From positions 310,001-374,000 of the forward strand of contig CAJQUW010000909.1 in assembly GCA_907163375.1 (NCBI GenBank): a stretch of 64,000 bases of DNA, written 5' to 3'. The translations under genes and the position numbers were made by a program. Of the stretch, positions 35,766-47,540 are shown one piece after another (position 1 is the first letter of the stretch; each line of letters begins with the position of its first letter). The DNA is from Prostheceraeus crozeri. Its lineage: Eukaryota > Platyhelminthes > Polycladida > Euryleptidae. The notes below the pieces were generated by a model. The model was not told the DNA's origin and searched no databases. It worked only from the letters and a program-made list of their open reading frames with translations.

Positions 35766-38700
35766 CTGAAAATGCATATGCACATCGACTGACCAGATTA
35801 TGTACGACTCAAGAAAGTCATGCACAAAAAGCGTTGTGACAGGCAACTGCGTCTGTCAATCTTTCAGATAAATAAGTAATAAAGAAGCATTAATCTATCA
35901 TGTATAAGTCATACAAGCGGCACCATAAAATCACAATAAATTAAAGTTGGTCATCAATCACAATTTTTGAACCTGAACATGGCCAACGACCCGACTCAAC
36001 CTTTTCTACTACAACTTTAGACCCAACCCGACCAGGGCTCGAAACTGATGAAAATCAAAAAGTCAAAAAATTTGACCTATCACCAAAAGTCTGTAATTCT
36101 ACCATCAAAGTGTCCTATAAAGTAAAAAGAAAATAGAATGAAGTCAAGGAGGCCTACAACACTTATTTACACCAAACTTATGTTTTCTTGATTTCATGTT
36201 CTGCACATAGGCCGAGGCCTACACCTACTAAACTTCAAAAAGATGACAGATACATTTGGCATTCAATGGGTTGAGCATATTAAAGCTAGTTTTCATGTAA
36301 TTAAACATTGGTCTTTATGTTATTTACCGAGGCAACAGCCTTAAGTCAGTGCATGTGCATACATGTAAATAAGCAAGAGCAGGTGCGCGTATAGGACTAT
36401 AATGATGTAATAGAAAGTTGTCCTCAAACCTGAACAATTTAAGCACGAAAAGTCCTTGCAGGCAAACTGGAACTCTGCAATCTTCATGACTATATAATTA
36501 TGTAGATATGTGGTGATTTGGACTAGTGGCGCTAATGTTTTAAGTTCTGATCGTGTATACGACAGCATACACAGTAGACTTACGTCTGATAGATCCGCAA
36601 ACTTTTTACGTTCCAGCAGGCCTCCAAGAATACACAACTCTTTTTTTAGGATAAATGTAGAGCGCTAGAAAAAACTTTAACTTATTTATGTGTTTTAATA
36701 CAATTTGGCCAATTTTACTGCCGCATTTTACATTTGATGTAACAGTACATATTGACTAATGCAGAATGAAAAATGTAGATTCAGATAAAGGCCTAGCTTA
36801 TATATCTGATATATTAGCAATCAAAACTGCAGCAATTCAAGAATCAAAAGATGAGAATGAAACTGGACATTAAAAAAACAATTCCTGTATAGAGCTCATA
36901 GATAATGAACTGTTATTCACAGATTTTGCGTCATGTAACAGATCAACTTGTCAATCATAAATAAGGGGCGGGGGAACTTTATGCTCATTCTCTATAAGCA
37001 ACCAGATTTGCTCTGTAAACTTGAATGAGTAAGGTAAAAAGTCCATTAATTGGCATTAAAGCTGGAAAGATAGAAGGCAAGAATAATTGTCTTCTAATTG
37101 TAGCAAATTTTCTCATTTTACCGTCTGAATCAGAGTGCTCAAGTAAAACATTGTGCTTTTTGATTACTGACTGAAAGTGAACTTCATTCATGCTTAGCAA
37201 CATCTTCTTGGACTATCTGTATTACAAACATATTCGCTTGAAATAATTTAGGAGACGTTATCTTCAGTTTCTTAGGATTCGGTAAAAATTTCCGGACTTA
37301 AATGGTTCAATGCTCTAGTGAGCAGATAAGGTGGAAGATGACAAATTGATAATTGTTACAATCTGACGAAACGGTAAAACTTAAATACAATAAATAAGCA
37401 ATGAAATAAGGATTTCTTTATCATTTAACAATAAACCAATAAATGTCATTTTCTTCGCATGTTCATATTTGAAGAACAGATTGGATAAATCATGTATCAA
37501 ATTGATCAAGTTTATTTCAGACCATGAAAGTCATCCTTTGAATTGTTTTTTCAAAAAACGCTTTCTCTATATTAATCTTCGACAGACGAGAGCCTTGATT
37601 CCTTTGAACCGCAAACCAATGTACAATAAGTCCTTTGTGAAATACTCTGTACATTCTTAGTTGTCGAAATTGCACGTTGAACCTCTATTGTCATACCGCT
37701 TTTCGTATTGACATCAATTAAGTCTTTATTACTCTCATTACTATTTATGTAATCCGATTCAGGAGAGCTAAAGGTGTGCTGTCACTTGCCCAAGGCTAAC
37801 ACTCAGACCGTGGAGGCAAGGAGCGCCTTGCGCCATCCTTCATGAATTCTTTCTATTCATGCCACTAATCATTTCGAATCGTATCATATATCAGATCATG
37901 CTACAAGAAACATTTCATATGTATTGCAAAGGAAAGATTGAGGGTGTTGTTTTTTCGATGAAATAAGTAATATTGCAGCAAAAATCACAAGTTCTGGTCT
38001 TAAAACAGTTGCGAGCGAGACACACAGACATGTGAAATTACATGAAGGATGAGTCAATTTTCAAACAGTAACGTTTTCAATGTATTGCTCCACTATGTCA
38101 GATACTTTCAGATTTTACCAAGTGACGATTGGCAAAGTATGCAATGCCGAAACTCCTGCCTCTACCCCTATGATTTTAATGCATTTTCTTTCGAATATCG
38201 AGACCCAATAATTTTGACCCCAAAAAGTCAGAAACGTCGGAAAAGTAGGAAAATTTCTAGCCTTGAACCCGATACAAGCATCCCCAATGAAATGTGGCCG
38301 ATTTCTAATCAATCAGTTGACTTGTAATACGTTGTTTGGAAATATACGTTGCTCGGATGATAGCATAAATAAGCATATTCCGTTAATCAGTAAGAACTTC
38401 AATTAGAATAGGGTAAAACAAAAAGAAGACGAATGGTCAAGTACACCAAAAATTTATTTCGTAAATATTCGCTGTGTGAATCAGTTTAAACTCCGAAAAA
38501 TTGGCGCAAGGATTTCGATATTGCGTGAAAAAATACGAAACCTTTATCTTTGCAGAAGAAACTGCAATTAATGTAGATGTCTCTCCTCACAACCTTTCAA
38601 AATTGTTCAACAAATATTTGTGTTGCCATTAAAGTAAATTGCTAACTTAGTGAGTCCATCTTCAAAGAGCAATCATATCATTTGATAAAAATTTTATGCG

Positions 38701-39806
38701 CTAACCAATATGTCAAGATACATTAGGTTAATAAGATTTTACTCCCTATTAGGTACATATGTAAGTCATGCATAACAGGGATCAAACATTTGAAAACCCA
38801 CTGAAATTCTCAGTAATGCATCTCGTATTTAATAACAGATAGATTAGTGGATTTTTCAAAGGCTGCGATATTGAACCTTTTGATATGTGAAAACTTTTTT
38901 GTTAGAATCCAGGCATACACATGACAGTAGCTTTCACTCGACCTATCAACCATCAAAGTTAAAGGCAGCTGCACCACTCATGTTGAAGTTTGACTTCTGA
39001 GCTCGATGAACTCATCAGGCTGTTTCGAATTCATCCAGCCGACTGTTTGAGCAATATATTTATCAATGAGCCACGGCACGATTGACGTGAACAGTAAGCT
39101 TTCATAAGCGATTAACACGTGATTCAGATTATGTATACGCCGTCAAGGTGACTTGCACAACTGCACTCGTGACCTCAGTAGTTATACCACCACATCGATT
39201 GACATTTTTACAGTCTACTTTTCTAGAAAGACCGATGCACGCTATGTAATGAGTTATGTCATTTAAGCAATTGACGCAACACGTTTTTACATCATCATAA
39301 CAAGGAATGGTGAGCATGAAGTGGTGAAAATGAGGTAGTTTAGTGTGTGTAGAGAACTTACCGAAAAAATCATAACTCAAAATAGAAGTAGTTCGAAAAT
39401 TAGGAGATTCTCAATCGAGGTTTTAACTTGAATCCAGATCGGTGTTCGAACGGCTGATTCCGAAATTAAGCAAATGATAACTTGAAATAAGAGCACGTGG
39501 CAAAATTATCCGTAAATTTTGATCTTGTACGCGATTCTATGGCACCAGTTATTAATTGCACAATCAGAACTATATCCACTTGGCTACTAATTGCTAAAAA
39601 TCTGAGAAAACAATTTGCCGCTTTGTGTTTTCTGTATGATGCCACTATTTCACATTTTTTATTCTTTTAGTCGAGTGGGATCTCTGAATTAATTTCTCTT
39701 TAAAAATGTGGTAATCTGCTAACATCATCTAGGTCAAGAATTATTACTTCTCAGATTCGCGGCAAACTCCCTCAAATATCTTCATCAATAGGTTTTTTAA
39801 ACTTAC
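35766..39806. other. peroxidase intron, no recognisable gene
   Basis: About 4 kb between the second and third peroxidase exons. Open frames such as 36341-36637 (-) and 38049-38327 (+) show no family resemblance. Nothing supported beyond intron DNA. Confidence 0.4.
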
Positions 39807-40280
39807 GTGAGCTAGGCATATCTCCAAGGGTACCACGTCGATGCGGATAAGTAAAATTATGTTTCGCCGTCTTCCCTCCAATCTGACGATAGAAATTGGG
39901 TCCAAATCCAACACCAGCAAACACTTCATCCTCTTCGTCTTTCATACTTGGTGGACATACTTCATCTACGAATTTCTGCAGCTGACTCATCACTTTCGCG
40001 CATTGGCGTGCAGGAGCGTCAGGTTTAAGGCTAATCCAAAGATAAAGTGCATGCTCCTTAGTACCAGAAATAGCACTTGGTTGCGGCACAACAGCAGCAG
40101 CAGATATAGGCTGCGGAATATTCTCCGCCATGACCTGAGCTACAGAACGCTCATTTTGCTTCAAATAATAGGCAACTCCACCTGCTGCAGCAACAGATGC
40201 TCCTCCAAGCAGTAAGGTTGCAGTTCTAATACGACTTCCACCTTGTGAAGATCCCCTTGTGGAATAGGCACGAGCTGCCG
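39807..40280 (-). CDS. DyP-type peroxidase, N-terminal core exon
   Basis: The acceptor TTATTTTGACAG precedes CG, completing Ser, then AARAYSTRGSSQGGSRIRTA and TLLLGGASVAAAGGVAYYLK. This is an Arg/Ser-rich, acid-free leader with a hydrophobic Gly/Ala segment, as expected for mitochondrial import or inner-membrane anchoring. The peroxidase domain follows: HALYLWISLKPDA, EVFAGVGFGPNFYRQIGG and FTYPHRRGTLGDMPSS. It ends C|GTAAGT in phase 1. Joined to exon 35604 it gives GDMPSSPGDIFVHAK, the standard DyP sequence. Confidence 0.94.
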
Positions 40281-41137
40281 CTGTCAAAATAAGATTAGAC
40301 TTCAAATGAACATGTATTAATTTATCTCGAGAATGCGTGTATGGAAGAGAAAAGTTTAGTTCGGCAGCTAGAACGAGTTTCTGCAGGGAGTAGGCCGAAA
40401 TTCAGACTTTCACAGAATGATGCCCATCCTGTGAATATTGCGAATCTGTATGTCTGCCGAGTTCTATCTGGCTTCTCTTCTGGTCAAACAAGATCAAAGA
40501 AAAGCACGGAAATACAATGAGAAACAGACTGCAGTTTTCGGTTTAGTCAGATTTTCTATGCCTTCACTATTAAGAGAAAATTACTAAGACTAGAGACATT
40601 ATTATCAGCATGCAGTGTCTTCGGGTCATTTGTTACCATGTGCATGAGTTGCTATCACACTTCCGATTGATGATGTAGGCCCACGTGAGCATGTGGTTAA
40701 ATGTAACCATAATTGGCCTAAAAGTTGTTTGCCACTACTAGGATGCTTGCGAGATCTGAGTGTGTTGAACTCTATAGACAAAGGTACATCAGTATGATAA
40801 AAAATGACCTGAAGATATTCCATGTCAAACAATTGTGACTCTATATTAAGTTTTTCTAGAGAAAACAATGAAAATCTGATTATTACCGAAAATAAGTCTG
40901 TTTCTCATTGAGTCTGCACGCATTTTTCTTTGATCCCGTCTAACAAAAGGAACCGGATAGAGCTCGAAAGACACGCAGATTTTACATTCTGTGGAAGTCT
41001 CATTTTCGGTCACATCAGCTGTAGAAACCCGTTCCAGCTGCAGGACTAGCTAGAACATATTTCACCATTCGACTTCAAAATCAGTAATTTTTTCATGATA
41101 ACTGGCAAGATAACGAAATTAGGGTTAGTTAACTTAC

Positions 41138-41144
41138 ATGCCAT
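41138..41144 (-). CDS. DyP-type peroxidase, start-codon micro-exon
   Basis: CAGTATGGCAT|GTAAGT on the - strand gives ATG GCA T with a consensus donor right behind. Phase 1 joins exactly to CG at 40280, yielding MASAARAYSTRG. Without this splice the 40280 exon has no good start except an ATG reading through its own acceptor. The call rests on phase and leader sense alone; a cDNA would settle it. Confidence 0.65.
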
Positions 41145-41487
41145 ACTGAATGACAGCTGATCTTAACCGACAAGGTTCGCCGATGTAAATGACGTGACAA
41201 TCTCTAGAAACTGATCTTTTACAGATGAAACCCATCAGGGTGCGCTAACTTTTACACAGTTTAAAGGTATGACTACAATAATGAGGAAGGACCTGAATTA
41301 TAAGGAAGAGACTGTGTAAATAGATGTGGGCCAGTTTATCCAACAAATAAATTCCTCGCGTAGTGTAGTGACTAAATCCAAACCATTCGCATGCAAATGT
41401 CGCGACGCTATTTTGAGGATAAAGCGTATCATCAACTATAATGCAGAATTGCTACACATAGGCATAAAACGGCTTCCTTATCAGCAT

Positions 41488-41640
41488 CAGGGGTGCACTG
41501 ATCAGTGATTTTGATAATCGGTTATTATCGATTAATCAATAGGTGGCCGATTAATTGGTCGATTATTATCCTTTAATTCACCTGAAATCGAAGTTCTCGA
41601 TAAGGTATGCCGAAGACACTGAATTAGATAACTTAGTGAT
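41488..41640 (+). repeat. hAT-like element end, left-facing copy
   Basis: It starts CAGGGGTGCACTGATCAGTG and contains ATAATCGGTTATTATCGATT and TTCACCTGAAATCGAAGTT. It is homologous to the inverted sequence at 57880-58020. The CAGGG-TGCAC tip and the ATCGATAATCGG-type subterminal repeats are usual for hAT terminal inverted repeats. The 8 bp flanks of the two ends (ATCAGCAT and ATTTGAAC) do not match. Confidence 0.55.
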
Positions 41641-42039
41641 ACAAAAAGTACACCAAACAATAAATAATACAGGAAGAGGGGAGTGAGGTGTTATGGGCCA
41701 CCTCCATATAAGCCATACTTTCTAACTTGAAAATCAATTTTCGAGCGTATGAGAACGAAAACATAGTAAATAAGAACATATGGTGTTTCTGACTACACAA
41801 TTTATTTATTTCATTTTTTTAGATATTGGTGACAAAGACACAGCAAAAAGTCTTATTTATGCATGATTACTTTAAACGATGAACATCAAATTCACAGCAG
41901 CATCACTGAAATAATAGCGACGCGGAATAATTGACGACCAAATATATCCATTTTCAAACCAATGACTGCAAGAAAAGACAACCCACTCTTTGTCATCACG
42001 TCGTGAGGTTTTCAAGTGACTTGTAATTACTTAGTATGA

Positions 42040-42245
42040 TTAGCTGATATACTGCACTGGGATTCGAAAACAGGTACTCTAGTTCCAGTGAGCATTGACT
42101 AGGCCAACTCCATCGCACGGCTGCAATAACAGCTGGTCAGCTGCAAACCGAATGACTGCATGGCTCAACCAATCAGAGGAAAGATACTGACATTCAAAGA
42201 ATTTGAAGTGTGAAAAGCACCGATCAGTGCTTCTCTATAGTGTAA
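42040..42245 (-). repeat. SINE family copy A
   Basis: In reverse complement it matches 52880-53080: CACTGATC.GTGCTTTTCA-like start, CTCTGATTGG.TGAG.CATGC, CAGCTG.(T)CAGCTGT(T/C)ATTG and GATGGAG. A tRNA-like head with the B-box-like TTTTCGAATCCCAG is kept in this copy. About 75% identity by eye. Confidence 0.65.
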
Positions 42246-42639
42246 GTGAGCTCAGTATACCTACTAGAAGAGAGTGACAGAAGAAATAAAACAAGTTAAC
42301 TGAAGCTAACTTTACGCACCCGCGCATTTTCAGAGGATAATTTCGAGACTCATTAAATAAAATTCCAGACTCATTGATAATGCCAATTTACCCTAATTCA
42401 CCCAACGATTTGTTTTGATTTCGAAAGGCGGTACGGCCAAAATGAAAATGTGGCTGCAGGAGAAACACCGGCCGATTGAGCAGAGTTCGCAGAAGCAGAC
42501 ACACACACCAAACATACCTGATGATCAGAGTTATCAAAACAAAATGGGAACCGAAGCAACGATTTGCTTAAGATTGCGATGGACAACTGTTACAGACATT
42601 CGAAGATACCAGAGAGAGAGATGGACTGAGTACTGCTGA

Positions 42640-43500
42640 GACCTGCATGCGTAGACGAATGATGATGACACCACAGTAGTGACGGAACTTGAAGCTAAGG
42701 CCTTCCAGAACGACGACAGAAATGACGAAATACTCGGGTGTGAAGTCGGAACAGCGACCAAGAAACTTAAACCACATAAGGCTCCCGGCACAGACGGTAT
42801 CACGGGTAAGATGCTACATGCTAGTGGAGAAGAATTAGCAGAAGAGCTATTCATTATATGCAGTCAATCATAGTCTGAACAGAAAGTTCCTGATGAATGG
42901 AACAAGTCGGATATAGTGACGCTGCCAAAGAAAGGAGATCTAAGCATCAGAAACAACTACTGCACCCTATCTCTGATAAATCAGCGCATTGGTATGGCAT
43001 TCAGGATTTGGCGTTAGCAGGATATGACAAAATATGGAGGAGTCACGCGATTAGCACAAGAACTATAACGCACGGTGTTGCGAACGTGAGTTTCTAGCAT
43101 GCTGATGCTTACTTCGGAAACATGGACATTGAGACAGACAGATAGGCGGCGTCTAGATGACTGAGTTGCGGTGCTTCCGAAGGATTTTAGGCGCTAGATG
43201 GTTTCACCGCACCACCAAATATGAAGTCCTGAGAAGAGTAAAAATAAAGTTGCAGCTTGTGTATATGATAATGAAACGCAAAATGAGTCTCTTCGGCCAC
43301 ATCTGCCGCATGAAAGATCATTGCCCAATGAAGACCATGCTGCTTGGTATCGCGAATGGCAACAGCCGTAGAGCCGATCCAAGATGTGGTAGACAGACAA
43401 TATCGAAGGCTAGTGCGAAGCTGACGTACACGTGATAACTAGGATGACAGATGAGAGACTGGCGGAAAATAACCGAACACGTAATTGAGGCCAACGAATG
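42640..43500 (+). mobile_element. decayed RTE-like LINE fragment
   Basis: The + strand frames carry KKLKPHKAPGTDGITGKMLH, VPDEWNKSDIVTLPKKGDL (start of the reverse transcriptase), then after a deletion LTSETWTLRQTDRRRLDD, LRCFRRILGARW and MKRKMSLFGHICRMKD (C-terminal tail). The catalytic YADD region is missing. Several stops and frame changes make this an old, dead piece, distinct from the fragment at 30692. Confidence 0.8.
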
Positions 43501-45234
43501 ATTCGACCTCCTCGTAAATCAGACAAAGTAAGCAAAATGATTTAAGGGACCAACAGTCTGTTTAGTGGTTCTGACCAGTGCATTGAAACTTTTGGGAGTA
43601 AATGAACGATGTTCTTAGTCGTACACTGATAAGCGAATGAGTAAACGGGAGTTCCTAGTAACTGCTACTGAAATGAACTGATATTTTTCAGTTCATGAAA
43701 CTGATGAATGAACAGAAGTGATGCTTCTCAGTCTTACATTTACTATGGGGAATTCATTCTCATGTCGCTTTTCACTGTTCAGACATAGACAGCCGTTTAG
43801 ATTAACTTTTGCTCAGACGAATCCGTACTGTTGTTTCTGTGCGTGAACACATTGTAACACATGCTCAATGTAAATGAGTAGACAAAAGATCAGATCAGTC
43901 AGGGATTTTTAAGGTCATTTTTAGTCAGCGTAGCACCGCATAAGAACTTTCGTGCGCCTTATGAAATATTCCATCAAATTTACCTCGATTTCTGCAGCCA
44001 TAAATTTAAGGCTGTGGTAAAATTCAAGTATTTATAGTTTCAAATATTTACCAGTTATATACTTCTGGGACATAGGCCGATCAACTTTAATTTAGTAGTA
44101 TAGGGTTGCCATCTTTGTAGGAATCCGGGATTTGTAATTGGATGGCTTCCCCCTGGTGGCAGTTTTGTGAATGTCAAAGTCGATTTGTGAGACAAATCAG
44201 GTGCAGTTGTCTTCAAAATTAACAATGAAAAAGTAGGCTTATAAGAAAGAATGACAGACAATATGAATAGACTTATTTGATTCTGAATGTGGTCAACCAG
44301 TGCCAAATCCCACAACGTTGGTGCCTTTCAAAGTGAACAAAAAGGAAGTAAGTGACTTGAGTGTTTCAGCTGATCTGAACGGCATAGCGCAAAATTAACA
44401 TGAACAGGCGAACGGAGTGAACGAACAAAATAGTTGAATCAGCGAAGCTCTGAGTGAGTTGAATAAATGGCCTGATTCGAATGCACTGGTGCACTTGGAT
44501 TCAGGAACGATCTTTTGCATTCAAGCTTCGAATATTAATGTATCGATCGATGGAATGACAATTTCCACCTTACTAAATGAATTTCACACTTCTAGATGCA
44601 ATAATGAATGAGAAATCTTGTATTTCAAAATGCAAAAAAATACTTTTGTTAATATAAACTTGTCATAAAAGTTTTTTATAATTATGATGAATGAAACTCA
44701 GTGGCTACCATATAGCAGCTGGCATTAAAACTCTTTCAGTCATGAGCGCATATTTTCAAATTTTTTTCTATAATCATTAAAGTATAATTTTCTTTTTAAG
44801 ATGATTCTATTCAAATATGATATTACCCTTTTTACAACTGCAGTACTACACGAACGGCATGCATACACGAGCCATTTTTATCGTGCACATCACTCTTAAG
44901 CACTGTTTTTGTACGTAGAATGTACGTAGAGTGCTACTTGCAGCTATAATCGACTATTCTTGCTCAATTGTCTAACTGAAATTTTGCATCATCAAATTGC
45001 GAAAATTGTGTTGGAGTAACGCAACTCTTAGCGAATAAGAAGCGGACTTTTTTGATAAGTCAATTCCATCAATAACCAATTACACACCCTCACAAAGCCT
45101 ACAGCTAAACAGCTAATAGAGCAACTAAGTAAATACTTGATATTTGACACTACTTACAGTTATCTGAAAACAAAACTAAGGTGCAATCAATATCGTCTTG
45201 GATATGTAAAGTAAACATGGACCGCTTGAAATTA
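43501..45234. other. no recognisable gene; small foldback
   Basis: An imperfect palindrome at 44471-44505 (CCTGATTCGAATGCAC with TGCACTTGGATTCAGG) sits within weaker symmetry over 44440-44535. A short hairpin, TGAACTGATATTTTTCAGTT, lies near 43674. No coding sequence was recognised. Confidence 0.45.
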
Positions 45235-45236
45235 TA

Positions 45237-46876
45237 CAGTCCGTTTCATAAAAAGTGGATCATCCTAAAATTTGACTCAATAAAACAAGTATGATACAGA
45301 AAGCATTTTTCATGTTATTTTATGTCCCTAATATATTTAAATGTCCTTATATAATCTGATAAGCTATGATACAGTAACGGTTCTTAAGAAGCTAATATTT
45401 TGTGGCCCTACCCTTATTGTCAATGACATTACCAATTCGTCTAGGCATTGATTCGATGATATCGTTGATTTTTGACTGATCTAACTTTCTCCACTCTCTT
45501 TTTAACAGTGACGTAAGTTGTGATGCGCCATCTGTAGGTAGCAGTGAACGACGAACGTTACGTTTTAGAATACTCCATACATTTTCTATGGGATTCAGAT
45601 CAGAAGAACGAGCTGGCCAAGATAATGTCCTAAGCCCTAATTGAGACTTGCATAAGTTGACTCTACTACTCCTGTGACACGTAGCATTATCATCCATAAA
45701 TAACCAAGTCGATGGATCACCAAGTTGATCTGTCATTTGGCCAATGTTCATTCGTAAAACATTCACATAGCGTTCAGAATTCATGGTTCCTTGCTGTATG
45801 TGAAGTTCAGAGCGGCCATTGGTCCAAATGCCAGCCCAAATCAGTAGAGTCGCACCACCTTGTACCCGGGGACGATGTAAATGTCTCGGAATTTCCTGAT
45901 CAGATTTTATCCATAATCTCAATCGACCATAACTATATCCTTCAGACGGACTGATGCCTCATCAGACCAGACAACCCGATCCCATTGATTTCGCCAGTGA
46001 CAATGACTCATTGCCCATCTGAGACGTCTTTTTGTATGCTGATCTGATAATTCGATCTGAGAGGGCCTCTTACAGCTCTTGAAATTCGACTCAATAAGTC
46101 TTCTGCGAATAGTGGACTTAGAAATAGACGAGTCTAGTGCAGCCATCTCAGTTAACGAGAGACTTGGATCAACTTTAACAAATCTCAAAATTAGGCGGTC
46201 TCTACGTTTGGATGTTTTGCGTGGACGGCCAGAGCCCTCTTTACGACAGAGTCGAAAATCATCATTATGCCATCGATGCACATTTGTGTAAGGGACATTT
46301 AGTCGCTTGCTTGTAGCTCGCAAAGAAAACCCTAGTTCTAGCAAGGCTGACACTTTGCCTTTTGTGAATGCGATCTCGTTATTGTTCATTTGTGCTTTGT
46401 ATTGTTTTCAACCGGTAAGAGATAGATTTCTAGCTGAAAGCAATCAGGAGTGCTGCCAACACCACCGCAACGAAGTCAGGAAGCTATGGAACATGAAGTC
46501 CAGTTAATCACATCTAGCAGTTACATTACTGTTGATGAATAATGGTGCTATACTGGCTCTGATTGACCGATTTTCTTTATTTTTGTTTTGCTTGATAGCT
46601 TTTGGCTTGTAGAACAAAATATTACTTAAAAAAGGACACAAATGTAATTTTATAAGAGTGAGGTTGCTAAATGAAGATCAAATTATCTACTACTTTTTTT
46701 ATCTATAACAGGAAAACAACTCAATATTCATGCTTGAAATTTCCAACAATGATATTAGTAAGCACAACTGACATATCTTCCCAATTTCAGAGAAATTCGT
46801 TCAAGTTTGGCGGAGTTAGACAAAGTTAAAGTTAAGACGATGTTTAAGGGTGATCCATTTTTTATGAAACAATCTG
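45237..46876 (-). mobile_element. Tc1-type DNA transposon, structurally complete
   Basis: Terminal inverted repeats CAGTCCGTTTCATAAAAAGT... (from 45237) and CAGATTGTTTCATAAAAAAT... (inward from 46876 on the - strand) agree at about 24 of 29 positions. Each end is flanked by TA (45235-45236 and 46877-46878), the standard Tc1/mariner target duplication. The element is 1,640 bp and contains one transposase gene on the - strand. A single frameshift is the only obvious defect, so it is fairly young. Confidence 0.9.
45392..46389 (-). pseudogene. Tc1-family DD34E transposase with one frameshift
   Basis: ATG at 46389 starts MNNNEIAFTKGKVSALLE with an N-terminal paired-type helix-turn-helix region and a GRPRKTS hook (about residues 54-60). 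The first catalytic Asp is in VVWSDEAS (about residue 143). The frame then shifts near 45930, where KDIVMVD* replaces the expected KDYSYGRLRLW, a one-base loss. The second frame holds WLFMDDNATCHR and WPARSSDLNPIENVW, with 34 residues between the second Asp and the final Glu. The catalytic triad is present but split by the shift. Confidence 0.92.
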
Positions 46877-47540
46877 TACAATCTAAAATTGTAACTAGCA
46901 GTTCACACACTCCTCTTTTCATGGTCCTTGAGAGAAAATTAGGGATCGAAAATAATGAAAGGGAATAGAAGCTGCATTCGCTCATCTAACTGCTTCTCTT
47001 TATCAACAATATCTCTAACACTTCAGAACGTCTTCGTCATTAACCGGGTGGTTTCCTTAATCAATTTGCGTATATTTTCTCCCTCACTATGTCGTCTTCA
47101 TTAAATATATGACTCTGTTTACTGAAATGTTTTCCCAATTACGACTTTGTCCACATTGAGTTTTAGCTTCTATGGTTCTTTCATTTTTCTCGATGTATTT
47201 AAGTTTCGCTCACATAGTTCCAATCGCATTTGTGCATTCATTGAGATAAACTGCACTACATTGTTTTCCTAGTGCTTGTCTATTCTAAAATGATCACGCA
47301 ACTGTGTCTTCTTATTTATTTATTATGTGTATATTCTTCGAATTTTCCTAGCCTGAACTTCGCACCGTGTCTTCTGCTTCCCCGTGTGATCATTCCTGCT
47401 CATTACAATTCGAACGCTTCCCCCCCCCCCCGGTTCGTCACTTCCTACGCCTCATTCGGCGCTTTCTCGCCGTGTTACCGTGTCTGAATCAAGACTACAA
47501 CAATAGCTTTCAGGAACTGCGGTGCTATTGCCTGTTTTTT
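46877..47540. other. no recognisable gene; C12 tract
   Basis: Ends with a 12-base C run at 47420-47431 inside a C-rich block next to the 3' end of the LINE. The block could be part of the older + strand LINE's 5' region into which the - strand LINE inserted; this is inference. Confidence 0.3.
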
